A DNA stretch of 64,000 nt, from contig NC_060017.1 of the NCBI RefSeq assembly GCF_021134715.1, positions 3,286,001 through 3,350,000 on the forward strand, written 5' to 3'. The notes beneath the pieces were generated by a model. The model had not been told where the DNA came from. It made no database searches and was given only the letters and a program-made list of their open reading frames with translations. This DNA comes from Daphnia pulex (Eukaryota; Arthropoda; Branchiopoda; Diplostraca; Daphniidae). A program made the position numbers and the translations under genes. This document shows, piece by piece, positions 1 to 10,349 of this stretch (position 1 is the stretch's first letter; every line of letters starts with the position of its first letter).

Positions 1-3000
1 TCAACGAAAAATGGTATGGAATTACTATTAAACAAGTGTGAGTCGCTTCAAGAAATCTGATAGTGATTTTTCGTTTTCAGGATCCATTTGTTTGAAAATT
101 ACCCATACAGTGAAGAAGAAAAACAGGAATGTCTGAATGAAGCACAGCAGCTTCGTGAGGAAGTTGGCGGTCTATACACGGAATTGATTTTACCAAGCAT
201 TCCGTTAGCGAAGAAGATTGAATCGTTATCATGGATTGCTGTTGGAGAGAGCTTACTGGCTACTTACAGAAGTATGTCGGAAAGCAGCGACCCTCTGGTA
301 AAAAAAGTAATTTTTTTTTTTCGAAATCAAACCAACTTAATTAATTTTATCTTTTCCTTTATAGAAAATGAGTTGTTCTGTACAACTTGAATTATCAAAA
401 GACAAAGAAGACATTGCTAAATTCTCGGTTGATCCTTCCACATCGGCTTCATCAAATAATATCGAAATGATGGAACATGGCGATGGTCTGCCGGAGCATC
501 AGCTGACAGCGGAAACCCCAGCTGGGAAAGAATGTTTTAGTGTTGATGAAGCGTCCGATAAAAAAGAGTCACCAAGAAAAATTTCAGCGAGTGAAGAAAC
601 AGTTAAGTCTGATGTCGAAACTCATGTGGATCCACCTTTAAAAGCAGAAGCAATCAAATCAGAAAGCAGGAAAAGAAAACGATCGGTAGAGAATGGAATT
701 TCTGTATCTGAAAAAGAAATTCAGCGGCGATCTACTCGTTCTAGAGCTTATGCTCAGCAAGTAGAAGAAGATATTTACAGCCTTCGAGCGGAGTTGCGTA
801 GTTTCTTGCCTACTTGTCTGCTGTGAGTTTTTTTTAAATCAAACCGTTTAACGAGTTTATGTAATTTTTTTTCTATAGTCTAGATGAGAACTTTGATGCT
901 ACGAAAGAAACAAAGGCAGATGATACAGGTTACCCAGCGGTCAATGATCATTGTCATCTTCTTGAAGATATCCCAATTTCTGAAGAACAGCAAAGTGTAA
1001 CAACATTTCTGGAAAAGTCTCAAAAATCGAAAAGTAGAATAACGGATTTGCTTGCGGAATTTTGCAAATGTGTTACACAACTAAGTGGTTTTAGGTGGAC
1101 CAATAAACTAAGTAACTTATTTAAAGATGCATATAAGATTGTTCGGTACGTAAGATATTCTTATTTTAGTTAATTAGAATTTGTTTATTTTATTTTCTTG
1201 TTCTGTTCCTAAGGAGTGTTTTCCATGTCTCCGACATATTCCAGCCTGAAGAAAAATCGAATGAATTTGGTCTCGAAATGTTGATCCACGCTGAGATCTT
1301 TGTATCTAGCCAGAAGAACGATACAGGCCTGCCAATTCCTTCATGGTTTATCGAGGATCTAATGTATTTGTTTCAATGGTCTGATCCTATTGATACGCAG
1401 TCAACACTTTCCAACCACTTTCGGGCCAGAGTATTCTGGCTTCATTGCAATTGGCATTTTCAAAATGGTCGTATAGAAGTCGCTTCAAATTATTTACAAA
1501 TGGTAATTTTACAACACATCACACAGTTTTTTTTAAATTCTTTCATAATTTTTTTTCAATCAATTTTTAGGTAAATTATTGCTTTATGCCAAATAATGTT
1601 GAAGATTCGCAATCAAGTATTGTTCGGCCCATCGTTACTCACTCCATTGATAAACCGTTCGTTTTGAATTTGTCCGATATTAATGAAATGGAGGAAGTTC
1701 TTGTTCGAACCATGCAACTTGAAGACATTATCATATTGCACCAAAAGAAGAAGTATAAACAGCTTGTTAGTATTTTGAAAGCGACATTTGTCATTCCAGG
1801 ATCGAAAACCAGGTGAATTTCGAAATTTATTGGTATTTTGTATGACTAGTAATATTAAATATTTTGTGTTTTCACATCTCTTTAGCAATCATAAGTACCG
1901 GGTTCCGGTTGATCGACCCACTCAAATAAATATGTTGTTGGAAGGATTAACCGCTCTCGAAGATTTTGACGATTACCTTGTCTGGAGTGAGAAGTCTTTG
2001 GACGAATCAACTAATCAATATCTAGAGGCCTACAATCGTAAAAGTAATGAAGAAGCCATTGCCAGCGATCAGTCTGTAGGAGTTCAAGCGGCCTCAGATT
2101 GGTCAAAAGTTATTGAGAAAATTTCGACTGAAATCGAAGAAATCCTTCACTTTAAACGGACATCGTTAAATGTACTTAATCGACGAGCATTGGTTCGATT
2201 TGCTGAAAACCTAGTCCTCATATGCTCTCACCAACTTGAGGCTCCAGACGCTTCCTCCAAAATGCCATTGGGATCTCCAATATTTTGGGTTCTTTTACAC
2301 CGAGTCATTGAATTTGAAGAAAACCGCATCACATTAGCTAAGAAAAACGTCGAAAATGCTCTGCAAGACGAATCAGACGAAGTAGGTGATGAGGCGCTTC
2401 CATGCTCAATCCTTTTTCTCATATCAGCCCATGATCTACTTGGAAAGCACTCATGGTGTATGCTCGATAATGGTGTTTTCGTTCTTTATCTTTTTGAGGT
2501 GAAAATAATTTTTTAAACTTTTCTTTTATAAGGAGTACATTTCATTTTTTGGGTCGGACAATGTAGGTTTTAATGCGGAAACGTCGGGGAACTCATGATT
2601 ACGAAGATCGCGAAGAACTAGGAAGGGCTATTGAACAAGCCTCTTTTTGTGCGCTAGGTTACCCGACAACCAAAAAATCAAAAAGTAGATCTCTGACAGA
2701 TCACTCTGTAACTGCTGTTTCTTTCACTTGGAATCGAGTTTTGCTATTGGCGGAATTTTTCCTCCCGATTAGACAAGATCTTCCGGAGTTTGACACAGTT
2801 AAACCGACTTCAACTGCCGAACAAGAGATGTTGCTCCAGAAAGTTTCTAGCTTAATTCCACCAGAGATGGATCCTCGAAACAGACTAGAAGACATCCAAA
2901 GCTTCATCCAAGTTAGTACATGTTTGTTAATGATAGTCGTGTGTGTGTGTAAAAAAATCTAATTTTTATTTAGGGGCAAAGATCAGACATTCCGGAATAT

Positions 3001-6000
3001 TTAAACCACAGTTGTGTGCCCAGTGAAGTTGAAAATGTTTTCTACCTACTAGGAGATTATTATTTCAAAAACAAAGACTGGACAAAGGCTATCGAAAATT
3101 ACATTCTGGATTTGGCCTTAGTACCCGATCGTTTTGATTCTTGGGCTGCTGTCGCCTTGGCAATAGGAAGTAGATTAGAAACTAAGCTGAACTCTTGTGA
3201 ACGCCTAAAGAACCTTGGGACTTTTCTCGATCGAGCTGAAGCTGCTTTGCGTTGTTTTCGGTAAATTTCGTATTTTTTAAATTTTCTCCTCTATTTAACC
3301 AACGTTTTCCTTTTCCTAGGCGTGCCCTTGTCCTCCGTCCTTTACAAACTACCCTGTGGATCGAACAAGGTTCTACTGCGTACATGCTGCATTCTTTCTG
3401 TTCACAGTTGCTTCGTAACGAAACCGATTCCCTTAGCATTGAGATGTTTGAACGGCTTGAAAAGGAAAAAGATCGCATGCTTAATATCGCCCACGACTGT
3501 TTTGTTGCTGCCGACAAAGCATCATTGGCTGGAATGAAAAAAGGAAATGGAGACGATCAAGACGAACGTTGGCTGCATCACTATATGCTCGGAAAAGTTG
3601 CCGAAAAGCGATCGAAACCTTTCGTTGAACTTATTGAGCACTATCAGCGCGCTGCTAAATTGTTAGAGGAATCTTCTGCTACTTATCCAAAACGCATTCC
3701 TTACAACACCTCTCCGCACCTCAGCGTAGAAGCTCTAGAAATTCATTACCGCATACATAGCCACTGTTTAAAGACGTTGATGAGTTTAGAAGGACGACCG
3801 CAAGATATTACTGCATACTTTGAAATTTCGAAACAACTACAAACTGTTTCCAATGGAGCGTTTGCTCTTGGTGGTCGCAAAGTTTCAATTGAGCAAAAAG
3901 AAGACATTTTTGAAAAAGAAACGAAAAAGCGCAAAGCATCAAAACACGAAGAAGAAAAGCCAACCAAGAAAACGAATGTTGATACAGGTATTTCATTTCC
4001 TGCGTTTTTTTTTTCTTATTGATCAGTTTATTTCAACATTTTGCAATTCGTTTTAGTCCCAGAAGTTAAACTAGAAGGCCGAGCAGCTACAATTCATGAT
4101 GTTACTATTATTCTCAACGAAATCCTTGAAAAGGCTGTAGGAATTGCTAAACCTTGGTAAGTGACAGCTTATTCACTTTAATTTAACCATAAATTCAAAG
4201 AGTAACATATCCATCGTTAATTTTTTGCGACTAGTAATTTTATCATGAACGAAGATGGGATGATAAAACTACCTACGGAAACTGTGGAAGAGGAATTCAC
4301 TGCCGCATCATCTCCAACGGTTTCTGGAATGGAACAAATTAAAGAAATGGATTCAGAGCCACCTAAAGCATCAAATAGTGAACTACTTTTAAATCCAAGC
4401 TCTTCTGCGTCTTCTACCTCTGATTCTAGTAGTTCAGACTCCGATAGTGAATCAAGTTCAACATTAGATTCATCCGACGAGAAAAAAGAGAAAACAGTGG
4501 ATTCCAAAAAGATTGCGGTAAAAAACAACACATGCGAAAGTATTGTTCTCCATATTGAATCTACAAATTTTTATTTCGTCATCTATAGGCAAGTGCACAC
4601 GGAGGTGAACCAGTCCCTGACTTGCAAGCAATGGTGGACATGTGTTTAGTAGCTATTAAAGAATGTGTTGGACGATTTCCACATTTCTATAAAGGACTTT
4701 ACAGATTGGCTCACTACTTTTATCATTCCAAAGTGAACCGAAACATCGATGCATGTCGAGAGTTACTCTTTGGTCGTCCACTCTCAGCTTCTATTGTACA
4801 GCTCCAACAGCAGCAAGGCGCCGTGCAAATCAGATACCTTCCGACCGGAGTTGCAGGATTGTTTACGGAATGGAGGTATGTGTACTCTCTACCGTGACAA
4901 AAACAAATGATAGCAATAAAATGACATCATTCACTTTTCAGGTCAAACAATTTTTTTCATGGAATTTGGCGAATTCCAATTAACGAAATCGATCGCCCTG
5001 GATGCTTTGCTTCACACATGGGACGCAGTGCAGCCCTGCTTTTGGATGTTTTACGTGAGACGCGAGATCATCGTTTGCTAATGGAGCTTGCCTTAGCCCT
5101 TCAACCTGAGCCTGAGCCAGACAAGAAGTATTTATTCGATTCAGAAAGGGAGCAGCAGGCTAGCCTTGCTTTGAGTTTGATGGTGCAAGTCTTGCGCAGT
5201 CGTTTGCAGGAGATTAAAGATTCCTCGAACGCCGTTTCATCGGAACATTCTTCTCCCCAGCAGGTAATTTTCAATGTGTCGAAACCAGTTTTGCCATTTT
5301 CATTTCTAATCTCTTTGCTTCATTGTTTATAGGGATCTCCAAGCTCGTCGAAGAAATTATCTTTGTTGATGGACACATTTCGTGCTTATGATCGTATTGA
5401 ACGTAATCTTCCCGGTCAAGAGACAGTTTTTGGAGCGTTGCTTATTGACGGATTTAAAATCTATCGGGGCCCCAAAGATCACAATGAGAGCGATGCAAAT
5501 TTAATGGAGCAAGCATTGACATTCTGCAGAAACAAACAGGCGCAATCCAGAGCCAGAGTTGGTGGAGTTCGAGGAGGGTTAGCATCTTCTCTCGGCGTTG
5601 TATCAACACGAGGAAAACGTGCCTACGTTTCTAACCGAAGAGGCAGACCTCCCGGAGCAAGCAGGCCTACTCCCGTGAGAGATATTTTAAATGCTGGAAG
5701 TTTGCCCGTTCAGACTCCATCTAGCTCATCATCCGGACAAAATAATGCAAATGTCATGCAAGAAGCCATGAAACTCCTACAATCTGCTGGAGGATCTGTA
5801 AACAATTTACCTCAACATCTGAAGAACATTCCTGGAATTTCAAATTTATTAGCAATGTTTTCTAATCCGACCGGGGAAAAACCGCCGACTGATGCTCCCG
5901 CTCCAGCTCCCGCCCCACTTCCCGCTGTTCCCGTTGCTCGCAGCACGTCAAAGAAAGATGCGCCTACTCCGAAGGCTGTTGCGCCAACTCTTGTTAGTTC

Positions 6001-7645
6001 TGCTGTTTCAAGTGCGTCTCAACCAATACCGCAAACCTCGAGTATGTCTATGTCTAATCCTCTATTGCAAACCTTGGCATCAATGGGCGGAACATCAGTG
6101 AGCGGAACACCTACATCGGCGAGTTTAGCTGGTCTTGGAATGATGGATCCAGCACTTTTAGCCATGCTATCCAATCCTTATCTTAATCCGATGAGTATGT
6201 TCGGGATTGGAGGACCAATGGGAGCTGTAGATGCATCATCGATGTCCAAAATGCAGCAAGATTATCAACAACAATTGTCAAATTGGATGCAGACGGCTCT
6301 AGCTCAGTCTTACGTTATGTCGAATCTAACCCCACCTTACTTCCCTTCAGCGCAGAGGGGTCGTGGCCGTGGGATCCGCAAATCATCGTCTAATCGCCCA
6401 AGTGCAAAAATGAGCTCCACTACAACGGAAAGCTTCAAATCCACTACGAGTGCGGCCAGTGAGGCTTCTTTTGGAGTGACTAATCCGATAAAAGCGTCTA
6501 CTTCAGATGGTGGTTCCCGAAACAAACCGCTGGATTTTATGAGGCGGAGTGATTCCACTGAGGGAAGCAAATCAACTGGAAAGAGTAACGAAAATCGTGC
6601 TGGTTTAACTGCAAAGTTTCCAAATGACTTCAAGCTCCCGCCACCACTGTTTGAAAGTTCAATGATGAGACCACCAACCCATCAGGATGCTGGAGTGAAG
6701 CACAAATCTGTACCTTCTACCGAAAGTAGCAAAAAGAAATCGCTTGCGCCGCCTTCATCGCACCCTACTGGCAAACCCCACAAACGGGCAATAACAACTC
6801 CAACAGTAGATGTTAGTAAGTTGATTGCTGGATTTTCTCAAGCCTTTGATGTGGGGCGTATTGGAAAATCGGAGGGTAAAGCAAACGACAATGTACCGTC
6901 GGCTCGTGGAAAAACCCCCAGGGATTTGCATAGCGCACCTTACTCGTCCAAACAATCTAGCAAGTCTGTTGGATCAAAAGATTTACCTGTCTCTCCATTC
7001 CCGATCAGTTTAGGTCGGGACATTACCGTAACAGCTACGACTGCATCTTCGAAACCTATTGTTTCTCATTCTTCGTTTCTCTCCTCTACATCGTCAACTG
7101 GTAGAATAAAACAGTCACAATTTTCGCAGCCACAATCATCTCATAGCAATGCAGGCTATTCAGGAATGGCCTCGACTTCTCTACAGTTTTCGCATGGGGG
7201 AAACAGCGGAAGACCTGATCCCCATAACATTGCCTTTTCCGTGCTACAAAACCTTCCGTCGTCAATGTCGCTTTTAGTGAAACCGAATACTGCTTCGCAT
7301 CCGAAACATGCCAATAAAGAGCAATCGGGGCCGATGGATTTGGTTGTTAATAAGTCGAGTCAACACTCAAGTAATCAGATGGCTTCTTTGCCTAAGCTGA
7401 CACCAGCCCCTAAACTTCAAGGAAGCAAAAAAGCAACTCAAGGAAGTTCGTCGCAAGCTCCACCTCTTTCCTTCAAAGCTGTATCATCAGCGTCGCCAGT
7501 TCCCCCATTCCTTCCGAATCTAGGTGCTCCTTCGCACTCACCCCAGATTGCAGTACCGCGCAATCCGTCCAATCAGAAACCAACAAAAGCAAAGACATTT
7601 GAAAAGGACTCAGGCGATGATTCAGACGTGGTAGTTCTTGATTAA
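1..7645 (+). CDS. Cabin1: Cabin1/Hir3-family protein (calcineurin-binding protein cabin-1), 5' part outside window
   Basis: Large scaffold of the HIRA histone-chaperone complex; in vertebrates it also binds calcineurin and MEF2. Exons read from GT/AG sites and phase: <1-37 (codons from 3), 81-297, 365-822, 879-1145, 1214-1502, 1571-1812, 1886-2498, 2567-2911, 2974-3260, 3320-3987, 4057-4156, 4235-4517, 4589-4875, 4942-5263, 5333-7645. Together they give 2,241 codons plus TAA with every junction in frame. The family is recognised from the helical TPR-like body (for example [20 protein letters not shown] near 3060) and from the block [17 protein letters not shown]...ASHMGRS near 4955-5030. There are basic stretches RKRKR and RRSTRSR near 670-750 and a Ser/Asp-rich acidic linker near 4390-4490. 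The last exon (2.3 kb) encodes a disordered Ser/Pro/Gln-rich tail. The family assignment is strong. The N-terminus is missing, so the total length is unknown. Confidence 0.9.
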
Positions 7646-7870
7646 TATATTTTCTATTCTCATTTTTGTACGGTAACACATTTGCGTGAAACACATTCGT
7701 CGAATATAATGTTGTTAATACACATGTGTACACATAATTGGAATATTTATCCTATTGTCCACTGTACACATATGCTGTAGCGACATATTTTAAAAAATTT
7801 ATGTCATGAATGTTTGTTTCTAAGAAAAACAACGTCATCTGAACTTGGAAATAAAACGTCATATTTCAAT
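7646..7870 (+). terminator. 3' UTR and poly(A) signal of Cabin1
   Basis: After the TAA at 7643-7645 comes an AT-rich 3' UTR. A canonical AATAAA at about 7850-7855 is followed by a T/GT-rich stretch, as expected for a cleavage site near 7870-7880. Further AATAAA copies near 7938-7965 could act as distal signals. Confidence 0.5.
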
Positions 7871-8490
7871 GTTGTAGAAATCTTGTTTGAGTCAAATTTG
7901 TATGAATGTGAATCAAGGAAATATTGATTCGCCATATAATAAAGGTCGAATAATATCGAATAAAATAATGCCGATATCAATGTTCTATAATCACTAATGC
8001 TCCTGAACTGTGCACAACGATCTCGGATGATCTTATGAAAAAAAAAACCGCGCTTGAAAAAATGAAAGAGGTAAATATCCGTTCTGTCAATGAATAGCCT
8101 ATAGACGCTTACAACCCATCTCCTTCGCGACTCATGATTGTCAGGTAATAGATTCTGGTTTTAATAGCCTACAATCTAATGAAGAAAAAAACAAGTAAAT
8201 ATTTTATCAAGTAATTTTTCTTGCGTTTTTAAACTTGAAGATTATATTTGTGTAAATTTAAATTGAAAGAAGAGTTAAAGATGTATCAATTACACACAAA
8301 CTCCCACGCCACTTCTAAGCTTCTGCGTCATCACCGTGACTCCAGAATTGTGTAATAAATATTAAAGGGCATCAGATTAAAAAAAAACACTGAGATTGAT
8401 AGTAACAAACACGTCTTTCATATCGTGTAAACGTAAGCTATCTTATATTTGCACCTGCATTGCGTTTACCTTGGCCATGCAGCTGATTAG
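7871..8490. other. Intergenic spacer between Cabin1 and the chitin-binding gene
   Basis: AT-rich spacer with several stop codons in all frames. I see no coding exon, RNA gene or repeat family in it. It probably holds the distal end of the Cabin1 transcript and upstream sequence of the next gene. Confidence 0.4.
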
Positions 8491-8496
8491 ATTTTT

Positions 8497-8525
8497 TTAA
8501 AAATTTAATCGGCCGACAGCAGTGG
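8497..8525 (+). promoter_or_regulatory. Possible core promoter of the chitin-binding gene
   Basis: A TTTAAAAA TATA-like run at about 8497-8504 is followed by an arthropod-style initiator context (GCAGTG) near 8519-8524. The putative leader from there to the ATG at 8634 has no upstream ATG. The spacing is slightly short for a TATA/Inr pair, so this is tentative. Confidence 0.25.
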
Positions 8526-8633
8526 GTTCGAGGACACAAATAACTGTGTTTGGTACACTTGCTTTGCACCGAATTACACCAAAAACATAATCAAAATCTA
8601 GGACTTAAAAAAAGAATAACTGTAAAAACAAAG

Positions 8634-9205
8634 ATGTTTCTCAGGTGTCTGTCAATCATCTTGATCACAGTGGCATTCCTGATCCGTATGCAAGCAACGG
8701 CAATGGATTCACAAGGTATTTTATACCATAACCATATCCAGGCCTAATTTCCCTTTGTTTATTAATCTTGCATAATTTGATTGCGCAAGGTATTTTACCT
8801 AGTTCAGATATACCCACGTTATAGCCTTTTAACATATATATTTGAAATCTCAATCAAATTGAAATTCCCTCTAATTTACGCCAGATTTATTCATTTTTAA
8901 CCGGACAAAAACACAATGCCGATTTGCTAATCAAAATGTTAAAAACATTTTCCCTCCTAGAAACCGATGGGCGTGTTTCCGTGTGTCCAGCAGATGGAGT
9001 GTATCCAAATTACTACAATTGCTCAACTTTCATTACCTGTTCGAACGGTATTCAATATGTGATGGCTTGCCCGGAAGGACTCATATGGAACGTAGACACG
9101 AACGCTTGTGACTGGCCGTACAATACAGAATGTGTTGCCTATCCACGGAGTATCAATTTAGGCAAGTTGCAAGTAACAAAAATAAAAATATACGCAGTAA
9201 AGTAA
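8634..9205 (+). CDS. Small secreted protein with one chitin-binding type 2 (peritrophin-A, CBM14) domain
   Basis: Two exons, 8634-8715 and 8961-9205, joined at a phase-1 junction (g|aa gives Glu), giving 108 residues. The N-terminus is a signal peptide: MFLRCL, then a hydrophobic run (SIILITVAFLI), with likely cleavage after ATA. The rest is one CBM14 domain. It has six cysteines in the usual spacing (CPADGVYPNYYNC, FITC, YVMAC, NACDWP, TEC) and the aromatic residues typical of chitin binding. Such proteins coat cuticle or the peritrophic matrix. A single domain in a protein this short is at the small end of the family. The 3' end is uncertain: a weak donor (gcaa|gtaaca near 9174) could splice to further exons, but the direct read-through to TAA at 9203-9205 is simplest. 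The ATG at 8634 is chosen because it begins the signal peptide. Confidence 0.75.
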
Positions 9206-9467
9206 CCATTGATTTCTTTTTCATTATGTGTAGACGGATAGAGATACTGAGATAGACTACTGGGTTGTCGAGTCTTTATATATTAATCAGCATTATTACC
9301 GGGTTCTCGATTTAGTTTCTGGATTAAGAAAAGTAAAAAGATATAAAATGTTCCTCCTGTAGTCTATAAAAAATATACAGTATTATTGTAATTCCGGGAG
9401 TCGTTGTCGTCCAATACCACGAAATCTATTAGCCTACCTTATGTTATGTAATATTAATCTATAGTCC

Positions 9468-9473
9468 AATAAA
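9468..9473 (+). terminator. Poly(A) signal AATAAA downstream of the chitin-binding gene
   Basis: A canonical AATAAA lies about 260 bp after the stop codon and just before the transposon at 9600. It is the nearest full signal on the + strand. Confidence 0.45.
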
Positions 9474-9599
9474 CAGCATTACAAATCTGGCCTTCCATCT
9501 CTAATGTTTTGACTGAGAAAAAATACTTCCTAAGTCACATAGTTTTAGATTTATTTTTTTTTGTATTGTATTATTACTATTATTTTGGTGTTTTTATTA

Positions 9600-9784
9600 G
9601 GTTAAATCTATTGCCACGACATGATGTCGTGACGCGACGGTCGAAACTGTCTATTGCCACGACATCTGTCGTGGCAATAAAGAGAAAATTGTCTATTGCC
9701 ACGACACGCCACGATACGCCTATACTTCCTCTCTAGTCCCTCATGTCGTGGCAATAACACGAAATTTGTCTATTGCCACGACAT
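9600..9784 (+). repeat. Left terminal inverted repeat of the element
   Basis: This arm pairs with 10167-10340. It is built from a recurring 16-base word, TCTATTGCCACGACAT, at 9607-9622, 9650-9665, 9692-9707 (last base C) and 9769-9784. The word alternates with inverted copies of its core (TGTCGTGGCAATA), so the arm is itself composed of nested palindromes. Confidence 0.9.
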
Positions 9785-9815
9785 AATTTTTTTTTAAATT
9801 CGACATTCACGCATG

Positions 9816-9915
9816 TTAGGTTAGGTTAGGTTAGGTTAGGTTAGGTTAGGTTAGGTTAGGTTAGGTTAGGTTAGGTTAGGTTAGGTTAGGTTAGGTTAGG
9901 TTAGGTTAGGTTAGG
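9816..9915 (+). repeat. Interstitial telomeric repeat (TTAGG)20
   Basis: Twenty uninterrupted TTAGG units (100 bp), the canonical arthropod telomere unit. They lie entirely inside the inverted-repeat element and carry no substitution. Confidence 0.98.
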
Positions 9916-9950
9916 TTATATATCTCAAGTTTTTTACACGAATATTTCAG

Positions 9951-10018
9951 TTGTGGTAGCCGAATGGTCAGCGATGAATGCCACCATGCGATAGCATGGC
10001 GTTCGATTCTCCGTCGAG
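9951..10018 (+). ncRNA. tRNA-like / SINE-head-like segment with pol III A and B boxes
   Basis: TAGCCGAATGG at 9957-9967 matches the internal A box (TRGYNNARNGG). CGTTCGATTCT at 10000-10010 matches the B box (GGTTCGANTCC) at nine of eleven positions. The distance between boxes is normal for a tRNA. Between them is a perfect hairpin, CCATGC-GATA-GCATGG at 9984-9999, like a long variable arm. No convincing acceptor stem closes the structure, so a tRNA-derived SINE head or a decayed class II tRNA is more likely than a working tRNA gene. Confidence 0.5.
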
Positions 10019-10166
10019 AGGGTAATTTTTTATTTGGAGATTACAACAAAGGTTGAGTTTCACGGGATAATTGACAAGAAAAATGATGCGGGAATTATGC
10101 ACATTTAGTTTTACCCTATTTAGTAGTTTTCCTAAACATCTTCTGTGGAACTTAGTACGAAAACGC

Positions 10167-10340
10167 ATGTCGTGGCAATAGACAAAATTCGTGTTATTGC
10201 CACGACATGAGGGACTAGAGAGGAAGTATAGGCGTATCGTGGCAATAGACAATTTTCTCTTTATTGCCACGACAGATGTCGTGACAATAGACAGTTTTGA
10301 CCGTCGCGCCACGACATATGTCGTGACAATAGATCTAACC
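10167..10340 (-). repeat. Right terminal inverted repeat of the element
   Basis: Reverse complement of the left arm with a handful of substitutions (for example ATTGTCACG for ATTGCCACG in the outer units) and one ~10-base gap. It ends AGATCTAACC directly against the 9-bp duplication TTTTTATTA at 10341-10349. Confidence 0.9.
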
Positions 10341-10349
10341 TTTTTATTA

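Larger units (their letters stand above)
9600..10340. mobile_element. Non-autonomous inverted-repeat DNA transposon, Mutator-like (MULE) by structure
   Basis: The element is 741 bp. The left arm (9600-9784, 185 bp) and right arm (10167-10340, 174 bp) are near-perfect inverted copies; the main difference is about 10 extra bases in the left arm near 9705. The ends are GGTTAAATCT and AGATCTAACC. It is flanked by a perfect 9-bp direct repeat TTTTTATTA at 9591-9599 and 10341-10349. Long terminal inverted repeats with 9-bp target duplications are the signature of Mutator-like elements; Foldback elements are the alternative. No transposase frame is present. The cargo is a telomeric TTAGG tract and a tRNA-like segment. 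The high identity of the arms suggests fairly recent activity or hairpin-driven homogenisation. Confidence 0.8.

Noticed and set aside
8522..8532. GGTTCGAGGAC resembling a tRNA B box
   Set aside because: Three mismatches at the 3' half and no A box at a suitable distance.
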